Origin: Baylisascaris procyonis
Lineage: Eukaryota; Nematoda; Chromadorea; Rhabditida; Ascarididae
DNA length: 64,000 nt
Direction: 5' to 3'
Assembly (NCBI GenBank): GCA_037389465.1
Contig: JAZARR010000035.1
Span: 118,318-182,317, forward strand
How positions within the stretch are numbered: position 1 is the first letter of the stretch; each line of letters starts with the position of its first letter. The notes beneath the pieces were generated by a model. It saw nothing but the letters and a program-made list of their open reading frames with translations, was not told the origin of the DNA and ran no database searches. Both the position numbers and the translations under genes were made by a program. Positions 52,688-63,993 of this stretch are shown piece by piece.

Positions 52688-55600
52688 TGTAGAAGAAAAG
52701 GAGAAGGAATATTTCAGAAATAGGAAAGAAATGTTTCAGAAAAAGAAAATACTTCAGAAAAGCAGAAGTATTTCAGGAAAGGAAAATAAATATTTCAGGA
52801 AAGGAAAAGAAATGCCTTAGAAAGAGAGGAAGAAATATTTCAGGAAGAGAATAGAAATATTTCAGAAATAGGAAAGAAATGTTTCAGAAAAAGAATAGAT
52901 ATATTTCAGAAATGAAATTTAAATACTTCAGAAAAGTAAAAGAAATATTTCAGGAAAGGAAAACAAATATTCCAAAAGAGAAAAAGAAATATCAGGAAAG
53001 GAAAAGAAATACCTTAGAAAGAAGGAAGAAATATTTCAGGAAGAGAATAGAAATATTTCAGAAAAGGGAAAGAAAAGTTTCAGAAAGAGAAAAGAAATAT
53101 TCGAAAAGCGAAAAGAAATATCAGGAAAGGAAAAGAAATACCTTAGAAAGAGTGGAATAAATATTCCAGGAAGAGAATAGAAATATTTCAGAAATAGGAA
53201 AGAAATGTTTCAGAAAAGAATAGATATATTTCAGAAATGAAAGTTAAATACTTCAGAAAAGTAAAAGAAATACTTCAGAAAATGAAAGAAATATTTCAGT
53301 AAAAGAACACAAATACTTCAGAAAAGGAGAAGAAAAATCTCAGGAAAGGAAAAGAACTATTTCAGAAAGAGAAAAGAAATATATCAGCAAAGGAAAAGAA
53401 ATACCTTAGAAAGAGAGGAAGAAATATTTCAGGAAGAGAATAGAAATATTTCAGAAAACGGAAAGAAAAGTTTCAAAAAGATAAAAGAAATATTACATTT
53501 GAAGAGAAGTATTCCGGGAAAAAGAAAAAAATATTTTAAAAAAGAAAATATTTTAGGAAAGGAAAAAAATATTTCAGAAAGGAAAAGAAATAATTCAGAA
53601 AAAGAAGAAATATTTCAGGATAGGAACAAAAAGCTATCTCGAAGGGAAAAATATCTCAGAAAAGAAAAAGGAATATTTTAGGAGAGGAACAGAAATATTT
53701 CAGAAAAGAAAAAGAAATATTTTCGGGAAGGAAAAGAAATGCAGAAGAAACGGAGAACAAATATTTCAGATATAGGGAAGAAATGTTTCAGAAAAAGAAA
53801 AGAAATACTTCGGAAAAGGAGAAGAAATAATTCAGGAAAGGAAGATAAATATTTCAGGAAAGGAAAAGAAATATTCCAAAAGAGAAAAGAAATATCAGGA
53901 AAGGAAAAGAAATACCTTAGAAGAGAGGAAGAAATATTTCAGGAAGAGAATAAAAATATTTCAGAAATAGGAAAGAAATGTTTCAGAAAAAGAATAGATA
54001 TATTTCAGAAATGAAAGTTAAATACTTCAGAAAAGTAAAAGAAATATTTCAGAAAAGGAAAGAGATATTTGGGTAAAGAAAAGAAATACTTCAGAAAAGG
54101 AAGAAATATTTCAGGATAGGAACAAAAAGTTATCTCGAAGGGAAAAAATATCTCAGAAAAGAAAAGGAATATTTTAGGAGAGGAACAGAAATATTTCAGA
54201 AAAAGAAAAAGAAACATTTTCGGGAAGGAAAAGAAATGCGGAAGAAAAGGAGAACAAATATTTCAGAAATAGGGAAGAAATGTTTCAGAAAAAGAAAAGA
54301 AATACTTCAGAAAAGGAGAAGTATTTCAGGAAAGGAAAATAAATATTTCAGGAAAGGAAAAGAAGTATTCCAAAAGAGAGAAGAAATATAAGGAAAGGAA
54401 AAGAAATACCTAGAAAGAGTGGAAGAAATATTTCAGGAAGAGAATAGAAATATTTCAGAAAAGGGAAAGAAAAGTTTCACAAAGAGAAAAGAAATATTAC
54501 ATTTGAAGAGAAGTATTCCGGGAAAAAGAAAAAATATTTTAAAGAGAAAATATTTTAGGAAAGGAAAATATATTTCAGAAAGGAAAAGAAATAATTCAGA
54601 AAAAGAAGAAATATTTCGGGAGAGGAACAAAAGTTTTCTCCAAGGGAAAAAAATATCTCAGAAAAGAAAAAGGAATATTTTAGGAGAGGAAGAGAAATAT
54701 TTCAGAAAAGAAAAGAAATATTTTCGGGAAGGAAAAGAAATACAGAAGAAAAGGAGAACAAATATTTCAGAAATAGGGAAGAAATGTTGTAGAAAAAGAA
54801 AAGATATATTTCAGAAAAGAAAGTTAAATACTTCAGAAAAGTAAAAGAAATATTTCAGAAAAGGAAAGAAATATTTCAGTAAAAGAACAGAAATACTTCA
54901 GAAAAGGAGAAGAAAAACCTCAGGAAAGGAAAATAAATATTTCAGGAAAGGAAAAGAAATACCTCACAAAGAGAGGAAGAAATATTTCAGGAAAGGAAAA
55001 GAAATATTCCAGCATAGGTACAAAATGTTTTCACGAAGAGAAAAAGATCTCAGAAAAGAAAAAGGAATATTTTAGGAGAGGAACAGAAATATTTCAGAAA
55101 AGAAAAAGAAATATTTTAGGGAAGGAAAACAAATGTAGAAGAAAAGGAGAAGGAATATTTCAGAAATAGTAAAGAAATGTTTCAGAAAAAGAAAAATACT
55201 TCAGAAAAGGAGAAGTATTTCAGGAAAGGAAAATAAATATTTCACGAAAGGAAAAGAAATATTCGAAAGAGAGAAAGAAATATCAGGAAAGGAAAAGAAA
55301 TGCCTTAGAAAGAGAGGAAGAAATATTTCAGGAAGAGAATAGAAATATTTCAGAAATAGGAAAGAAATGTTTCAGAAAAAGAACAGATATATTTCAGAAA
55401 TGAAATTTAAATACTTCAGAAAAGTAAAAGAAATATTTCAGGAAAGGAAAAGAAATATTCGAAAAGCGAAAAGAAATATCAGGAAAGGAAAAGAAATACC
55501 TTAGAAAGAGTGGAATAAATATTTCAGGAAGAGAATAGAAATATTTCAGAAATAGGAAAGAAATGTTTCAGAAAAAGAATAGATATATTTCAGAAATGAA

Positions 55601-58194
55601 AGTTAAATACTTCAGAAAAGTAAAAGAAATATTTCAGAAAAGGAAAGAAATATTTGGGTGAAAGAAAAGAAATACTTCAGAAAAGGAGAAGAAATATCTC
55701 AGGAAAGGAAGAAAATATTTCAGGAAAGGAAAAAAATACCTCAGAAAGAGAGGAAGAAAGATTTCAGGAAGACAATAGAAATATTTCAGAAAAGCGAAAG
55801 AAAAGTTTCAAAAGAAAAAGAAATATTACATTTGAAGAGAAGTATTCCGGGAAAAGAAAAAAATATTTTAAAAAAGAGAAAATATTTTAGGAAAGGAAAA
55901 AAATATTTCAGAAAGGAAAAGAAATAATTAAGAAAAAGAAGAAATATTTCAGGATAGGAACAAAAGCTATCTCGAAGGGAAAAAAATATCTCAGAAAAGA
56001 AAAAGGAATCTTTTAGGAGAGGAACAGAAATATTTCAGAAAAGAAAAAGAAATATTTTCGGGAAGGAAAAGAAATATTCCAAAGAGAAAAGAAATATCAG
56101 GAAAGGAAAAGAAACACCTTAGAAAGAGAGGAAGAAATATTTCAGGAAGAGAATAGAAATATTTCAGAAATAGAAAAGAAATGTTTCAGAAAAAGAATAG
56201 ATATATTTCAGAAATGAAAGTGAAATACTTCAGAAAGTAAAAGAAATATTTCAGAAAAGGAAAGAAATATTTAGTGAAAGAAAAGAAATACTTCAGAAAA
56301 GGAGAAGAAATATCTCAGGAAAGGAAGAAATATTTCAGGAAAGGAAAAGAAATACCTTAGAAAGAGGGAAGAAATATTTCAGGAAGAAATAGAAATATTT
56401 CAGAAAAGGAAAGAAAAGTTTCAGAAAGAGAAAAGAAATATTACATTTGAAGAGAAGTATTCCGGGAAAAAGAAAAAATATTTTAAAAAGAAAATATTTT
56501 AGGAAAGGAAAATATATTTCAGAAAGGAAAAGAAATAATTCAGAAAAAGAAGAAATATTTCGGGAGAGGAACAAAAAGTTTTCTCCAAGGGAAAAAAATA
56601 TCTCAGAAAAGAAGGAATATTTTAGGAGAGGAAGAAATATTTCAGAAAAGAAAAGAAATATTTTCGGGAAGGAAAAGAAATACAGAAGAAAAGGAGAACA
56701 AATATTTCAGAAATAGGGAAGAAATGTTGCAGAAAAAGAAAAGATATATTTCAGAAAAGAAAGTTAAATACTTCAGAAAAGTAAAAGAAATATTTCAGAA
56801 AAGGAAAGAAATATTTGGGTAAGAAAAGAAATACTTCAGAAAAGGAGAAGAAATATCTCAGGAAAGGAAGAGAAATATTTCAGAAAGAGAAAAGAAACAT
56901 GTCAGGAAAGGAAAAGAAATATTCCAAAGAGAAAGAAATATCAGGAAAGGAAAAGAAATACCTCAGAAAGAGAGGAAGAAATATTTCAGGAAAGGAAAAG
57001 AAATATTTCAGAAAAGGGAAAGAAAAGTTTCAAAAAGAGAAAAGAAATATTACATTTGAAGAGAAGTATTCCGGGAAAAAGAAAAATATTTTAAAAAAGA
57101 GAACATATTTTAGGAAAGGAAAAAAATATTTCAGAAAGGAAAAGAAATAATTCAGAAAAAGAAATATTTCAGGATAGGAACAAAAAGCTATCTCGAAGGA
57201 AAAAAATATCTCAGAAAAGAAAAAGGAATATTTTAGGAGAGGAACAGAAATATTTCAGAAAAGAAAAAGAAATATTTTCGGGAAGGAAAAGAAATGCAGA
57301 AGAAAAGGAGAAGAAATATTTCAGAAATAGGGAAGAAATGTTTCAGAAAAAGAAAAGAAATACTTCGGAAAAGGAGAAGAAATATTTCAGGAAAGGAAAA
57401 GAAATACCTCAGAAAGAGAGGAAGAAATATTTCAGGAAGACAATAGAAATATTTCAGAAAAGCGAAAGAAAAGTTTCAGAAAGAGAAAAGAAATATTACA
57501 TTTGAAGAGAAGTATTCCGGGAAAAAGAAAAAATATTTCAAAAGGAGAAAATATTTTAGGAAAGGAAAATATATTTCAGAAAGAAAAAGAAACAATTCAG
57601 AAAAAATATTTCGGGAGAGGCACAAAAGTTTTCTCCAAGGAAAAAATATCTCAGAAAAGAAAAAGGAATATTTTAGGAGAGGAAGAGAAATATTTCAGAA
57701 AAGAAAAAGAAATATTTTCGGGAAGGAAAAGAAATACAGAAGAAAAGGAGAACAAATATTTCAGAAATAGGGAAGAAATGTTGCAGAAAAAGAAAAGATA
57801 TATTTCAGAAAAGAAAGTTAAATACTTCAGAAAAGTAAAAGAAATATTTCAGAAAAGGAAAGAAATATTTCAGTAAAAGAACAGAAATACTTCAGAAAAG
57901 GAGAAGAAATATTTCAGAAAAGGAAAGAAATATTTCAGTAAAAGAACAGAAATACTTCAGAAAAGGAGAAGAAAAAATCTCAGGAAAGGAAAATAAATAT
58001 TTCAGGAAAGGAAAAGAATTACCTCACAAAGAGAGGAAGAAATATTTCAGGAAAGGAAAAGAAATATTCCAGGATAGGGACAAAAAGTTTTCACGAAGAG
58101 AAAAAAGATCTCAGAAAAGAAAAAGGAATATTTTAGGAGAGAAACAGAAATATTTCAGAAAAGAAAAAGAAATATTTTAGGGAAGGAAAAGAAA
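52688..58194 (+). repeat. Array 4, H unit 3 (5507 bp, enlarged)
   Basis: Corresponds to 29363-34890 and contains the same extra block, so the enlargement came before arrays 3 and 4 separated. Confidence 0.82.
56353..57388 (+). repeat. Extra R/E-like block inside H unit 3 of array 4
   Basis: Begins at TACCTTAGAAAGAG and includes ACATGTCAGG near 56898; same junction types as 33048-34080. Right boundary approximate. Confidence 0.72.
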
Positions 58195-61100
58195 TGTAGA
58201 AGAAAAGGAGAAGGAATATTTCAGAAATAGGAAAGAAATGTTTCAGAAAAAGAAAATACTTCAGAAAAGGAGAAGTATTTCAGGAAAGGAAAATAAATAT
58301 TTCAGGAAAGGAAAAGAAATGCCTTAGAAAGAGAGGAAGAAATATTTCAGGAAGAGAATAGAAATATTTCAGAAATAGGAAAGAAATGTTTCAGAGAAAA
58401 GAATAGATATATTTCAGAAATGAAATTTAAATACTTCAGAAAAGTAAAAGAAATATTTCAGGAAAGGAAAACAAATATTCCAAAGAGAAAGAAATATCAG
58501 GAAAGGAAAAGAAATACTTAGAAAGAGAGGAAGAAATATTTCAGGAAGAGAATAGAAATATTTCAGAAAAGGAAAAGAAAAGTTTCAGAAAGAAAAGAAA
58601 TATTCGAAAAGCGAAAAGAAATATCAGGAAAGGAAAAGAAATACCTTAGAAAAGTGGAATAAATATTCCAGGAAGAGAAAGAAATATTTCAGAAATAGGA
58701 AAGAAATGTTTCAGAAAAAGAATAGATATATTTCAGAAATGAAAGAAATACTTCAGAAAAGTAAAAGAAATACTTCAGAAAATGAAAGAAATATTTCAGA
58801 AAAGAACAAAATACTTCAGAAAAGGAGAAGAAAAATCTCAGGAAAGGAAAAGAACTATTTCAGAAAGAGAAAGAAATATATCAGCAAAGGAAAAGAAATA
58901 CCTTAGAAGAGGAAGAAATATTTCAGGAAGAGAATAGAAATATTTCAGAAAACGGAAAGAAAAGTTTCAAAGATAAAAGAAATATTACATTTGAAGAGAA
59001 GTATTCCGGGAAAAGAAAAAAATATTTTAAAAAAGAGAAAATATTTTAGGAAAGGAAAAAAATATTTCAGAAAGGAAAAGAAATAATTCAGAAAGAAGAA
59101 ATATTTCAGGATAGGAACAAAAAGCTATCTCGAAGGAAAAAAATATCTCAGAAAAGAAAAAGAATATTTTAGGAGAGGAACAGAAATATTTCAGAAAAGA
59201 AAAAGAAATATTTTCGGGAAGGAAAAGAAATGCAGAAGAAAAAGAACAAATATTTCAGAAATAGGAAGAAATGTTTCAGAAAAAGAAAAGAAATACTTCA
59301 GAAAAGGAGAAGAAATAATTCAGGAAAAGGATAAATATTTCAGGAAAGGAAAAGAAATATTCCAAAAGAAAGAAATATCAGGAAAGGAAAAGAAATACCT
59401 TAGAAAGAGAGGAAGAAATATTTCAGGAAGAGAATAAAATATTTCAGAAATAGGAAAGAAATGTTTCAGAAAAAGAATAGATATATTTCAGAAATGAAAG
59501 TTAAATACTTCAGAAAAGTAAAAGAAATATTTCAGAAAAGGAAAGAGATATTTGGGTAAAAGAAAAATACTTCAGAAAAGGAAGAAATATTTCAGGATAG
59601 GAACAAAAAGTTATCTCGAAGGGAAAAAAATATCTCAGAAAAGAAAAAGGAATATTTTAGGAGAGGAACAGAAATATTTCAGAAAAGAAAAAGAAATATT
59701 TTCGGGAAGGAAAAGAAATGCGGAAGAAAAGGAGAACAAATATTTCAGAAATAGGGAAGAAATGTTTCAGAAAAAGAAAAGAAATACTTCAGAAAAGGAG
59801 AAGTATTTCAGGAAAGGAAAATAAATATTTCAGGAAAGGAAAGAAGTATTCCAAGAGAGAAGAAATATAAGGAAAGGAAAAGAAATACCTAGAAAGAGTG
59901 GAAGAAATATTTCAGGAAGAGAATAGAAATATTTCAGAAAAGGGAAAGAAAAGTTTCAAAAGAGAAGAAATATTACATTTGAAGAGAAGTATTCCGGGAA
60001 AAAGAAAATATTTTAAAAAAGAGAAAATATTTTAGGAAAGGAAAATATATTTCAGAAAGGAAAAGAAATAATTCAGAAAAAGAAGAAATATTTCAGGAGA
60101 GGAACAAAAAGTTTTCTCCAAGGGAAAAAAATATCTCAGAAAAGAAAAAGGAATATTTTAGGAGAGGAAGAGAAATATTTCAGAAAAGAAAAGAAATATT
60201 TTCGGGAAGGAAAAAATACAGAAGAAAAGGAGAACAAATATTTCAGAAATAGGAAGAAATGTTGTAGAAAAAGATATATTTCAGAAAAGTTAAATACTTC
60301 AGAAAAGTAAAAGAAATATTTCAGAAAAGGAAAGATATTTCAGTAAAAGACAGAAATACTTCAGAAAAGGAAAAGAAAAACCTCAGGAAAGGAAAATAAA
60401 TATTTCAGGAAAGGAAAAGAAATACCTCACAAAGAGAGGAAGAAATATTTCAGGAAAGGAAAAAAATATTCCAGCATAGGTACAAAATGTTTTCACGAAG
60501 AGAAAAAAGATCTCAGAAAAGAAAAAGGAATATTTTAGGAGAGGAACAGAAATATTTCAGAAAAGAAAAAGAAATATTTTAGGGAAGGAAAACAAATGTA
60601 GAAGAAAAGGAGAAGGAATATTTCAGAAATAGTAAAGAAATGTTTCAGAAAAAGAAAAGAAATACTTCAGAAAAGGAGAAGTATTTCAGGAAAGGAAAAT
60701 AAATATTTCACGAAAGGAAAAGAAATATTCGAAAAGAGAAGAAATATCAGGAAAGGAAAAGAAATGCCTTAGAAAGAGAGGAAGAAATATTTCAGGAAGA
60801 GAATAGAAATATTTCAGAAATAGGAAAAGAAATGTTTCAGAAAAAGAACAGATATATTTCAGAAATGAAATTTAAATACTTGAAAAGTAAAAGAAATATT
60901 TCAGGAAAGGAAGAAATATTCGAAAAGCGAAAAGAAATATCAGGAAAGGAAAAGAAATACCTTAGAAAGAGTGGAATAAATATTTCAGGAAGAGAATAGA
61001 AATATTTCAGAAATAGGAAAGAAATGTTTCAGAAAAAGAATAGATATATTTCAGAAATGAAAGTTAAATACTTCAGAAAAGTAAAAGAAATATTTCAGAA

Positions 61101-61817
61101 AGGAAAGAAATATTTGGGTGAAAGAAAAGAAATACTTCAGAAAAGGAGAAGAAATATCTCAGGAAAGGAAGAGAAATATTTCAGGAAAGGAAAAGAAATA
61201 CCTCAGAAAGAGAGGAAGAAAGATTTCAGGAAGACAATAGAAATATTTCAGAAAAGCGAAAGAAAAGTTTCAAAAGAGAAAAGAAATATTACATTTGAAG
61301 AGAAGTATTCCGGGAAAAAGAAAAAAATATTTTAAAAAAGAAAATATTTTAGGAAAGGAAAAAATATTTCAGAAAGGAAAAGAAATAATTAAGAAAAAGA
61401 AGAAATATTTCAGGATAGGAACAAAAAGCTATCTCGAAGGAAAAAATATCTCAGAAAAGAAAAAGGAATCTTTTAGGAAAGGAACAGAAATATTTCAGAA
61501 AAGAAAAAGAAATATTTTCGGGAAGGAAAAGAAATATTCCAAAAAGAAAAAGAAATATCAGGAAAGGAAAAGAAACACCTTAGAAAGAGAGGAAGAAATA
61601 TTTCAGGAAGAGAATAGAAATATTTCAGAAATAGAAAGAAATGTTTCAGAAAAAGAATAGATATATTTCAGAAATGAAAGTGAAATACTTCAGAAAAGTA
61701 AAAGAAATATTTCAGAAAAGGAAAAGAAATATTTGGGTGAAAGAAAAGAAATACTTCAGAAAAGGAGAAGAAATATCTCAGGAAAGGAAGAGAAATATTT
61801 CAGGAAAGGAAAAGAAA
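58195..61817 (+). repeat. Array 4, H unit 4 (3623 bp, incomplete)
   Basis: Corresponds to 34891-38568; 55 bp shorter. Confidence 0.8.
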
Positions 61818-62284
61818 TACCTTAGAAAGAGAGGAAGAAATATTTCAGGAAGAGAATAGAAATATTTCAGAAAAGGGAAAGAAAAGTTTCAGAAGAGAAA
61901 AGAAATATTACATTTGAAGAGAAGTATTCCGGGAAAAAGAAAAAATATTTTAAAAAAGAAAATATTTTAGGAAAGGAAAATATATTTCAGAAAGGAAAGA
62001 AATAATTCAGAAAAAGAAGAAATATTTCGGGAGAGGAACAAAGTTTTCTCCAAGGGAAAAATATCTCAGAAAAGAAAAAGGAATATTTTAGGAGAGGAAG
62101 AGAAATATTTCAGAAAAGAAAAAGAAATATTTTCGGGAAGGAAAAGAAATACAGAAGAAAAGGAGAACAAATATTTCAGAAATAGGGAAGAAATGTTGCA
62201 GAAAAAAGAAAGATATATTTCAGAAAAGAAAGTTAAATACTTCAGAAAAGTAAAAGAAATATTTCAGAAAAGGAAAGAAATATT
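61818..62284 (+). repeat. Array 4, R-like lead into the E block
   Basis: Matches 38569-39039. At the right edge the marker GGGTAAAAG of the other arrays reads CAGTAAAAG. Confidence 0.68.
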
Positions 62285-63221
62285 TCAGTAAAAGAAAATA
62301 CTTCAGAAAAGGAGAAGAAATATCTCAGGAAAGGAAGAAATATTTCAGAAAGAGAAAGAAACATGTCAGGAAAAGGAAAAGAAATATTCAAAGAGAAAAG
62401 AAATATCAGGAAAGGAAAAGAAATACCTCAGAAAGAGAGGAAGAAATATTTCAGGAAAGGAAAAGAAATATTTCAGAAAAGGAAAGAAAAGTTTCAAAAG
62501 AGAAAAAGAAATATTACATTTGAAGAGAAGTATTCCGGGAAAAAGAAAAATATTTTTAAAAAAGAGAACATATTTTAGGAAAGGAAAAAAATATTTCAGA
62601 AAGGAAAAGATAATTCAGAAAAATATTTCAGGATAGGAACAAAAAGCTATCTCGAAGGGAAAAAAATATCTCAGAAAAGAAAAGAATATTTTTAGGAGAG
62701 GAACAGAAATATTTCAGAAAGAAAAAGAAATATTTTCGGGAAGGAAAAGAAATGCAGAAGAAAAGGAGAACAAATAAATATTTCAGATATAGGGAAGAAA
62801 TGTTTCAGAAAAAGAAAAGAAATACTTCGGAAAGGAGAAGAAATATATCAGGAAAGGAAAAGAAATACCTTAGAAGGAGAGGAAGAAATATTTCAGGAAG
62901 AGAATAGAAATATTTCAGAAGGGAAAGAAAAGTTTCAGAAAGCGAAAAGAATTGTTACATTTGAAGAGAAATATTCAGGAAAAGAAAAAATATTTTAAAA
63001 AAGAGAAAATATATTAGGAAAGGAAAAAAATATTTCAGAAAGGAAAAGAAATATTCCAAAGAGAGAAGAAATATCAGGAAAGGAAAAGAAATATATCAGT
63101 TGAGGAAGAGAAATATTTCAGAAGAGAAGAGAAATGTTTAGAAAAAGAGAAAAACATTTTAGGAAAGGAAAAGAAGTATTTCAGAAAAGAAAAGAAATAT
63201 TTCAGAAAAGAAAAAGAAAAA
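62285..63221 (+). repeat. Array 4, E block (~937 bp, precedes U5)
   Basis: Retains ACATGTCAGG, AAGAATTGTTACATTTG and ATATATCAGTTGAGG (near 63091). Several small losses make it about 20 bp shorter than the other E blocks. Confidence 0.82.
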
Positions 63222-63496
63222 CTCAAGTGTTTCACACTCCTTTCCAAATCTACCTCGGTCATACGTGCCACCTTAGTCTTCCATACCCTTTTCCAAATCT
63301 ATCTCAGGTCTTATCGCGCTTATCGCGCTTCCTGGCGAAATAAGCAACAACTACGCGATGAAAAGACGCAGTTTCCGTTTACACAGCACATGAAAAGAAA
63401 TACCTTTTGTTAGAAAAACGCAGAATTTCGAAGAAGCAGTCTGAGCAGGAGAGGTCCATGAGTTGCGCAACTGTAAATGAGCGGCACAGTACGCAT

Positions 63497-63532
63497 CTAA
63501 TAAAGAGAAACACAGTGGCGGGCTTTTATTAG
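63497..63532. promoter_or_regulatory. AATAAA-containing inverted repeat in U5
   Basis: Both arms are intact (63497-63504 and 63525-63532) although the bases just right of the second arm have changed. Confidence 0.3.
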
Positions 63533-63993
63533 AGTAATGTCACAATGAAACTTTGACCTTCGTGTGGGGTCACTGCGGATCGATAACGACTCATTTTTTG
63601 AATAGTTCTCGAGGAAGTGCTACCGTACGCTACTCGGTAATTGTGAGGGAAAACGTGATCGTCAACACTATCGAAACTTCTTCAACACAGCGTATAGCAG
63701 AATCGAGTGCTAACCAATTTACGAACACACAATTATGACCTATTACAAATTTCAACGCGCCAACAGCCGCAATCGTTCAATGGCAGCCTCTAGCTAATAA
63801 CGGATACTACGAATAGATTTTAGCCAATGTCCGAATACATTTTTCAAGATCGTTCGAGCCCTTCTTATGTTTAAAAAAAAACTTCAGAACATAGACACAG
63901 AATAAATTCAACAAAATAACATAGTTCGACAGAAATAAATGATATAAAATAATTTATCTCTTCAAATGTGAAGATATCACTTCGTTTCAATCC

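Noticed and set aside
881..63221. Telomeric TTAGG repeats
   Set aside because: TTAGG appears singly inside the variant AATATTTTAGG and never in tandem.
881..63221. CENP-B box in the CGGG-containing monomers
   Set aside because: The TTCG half required upstream of CGGG at the fixed distance is absent. A centromeric location remains possible but is not shown by this motif.
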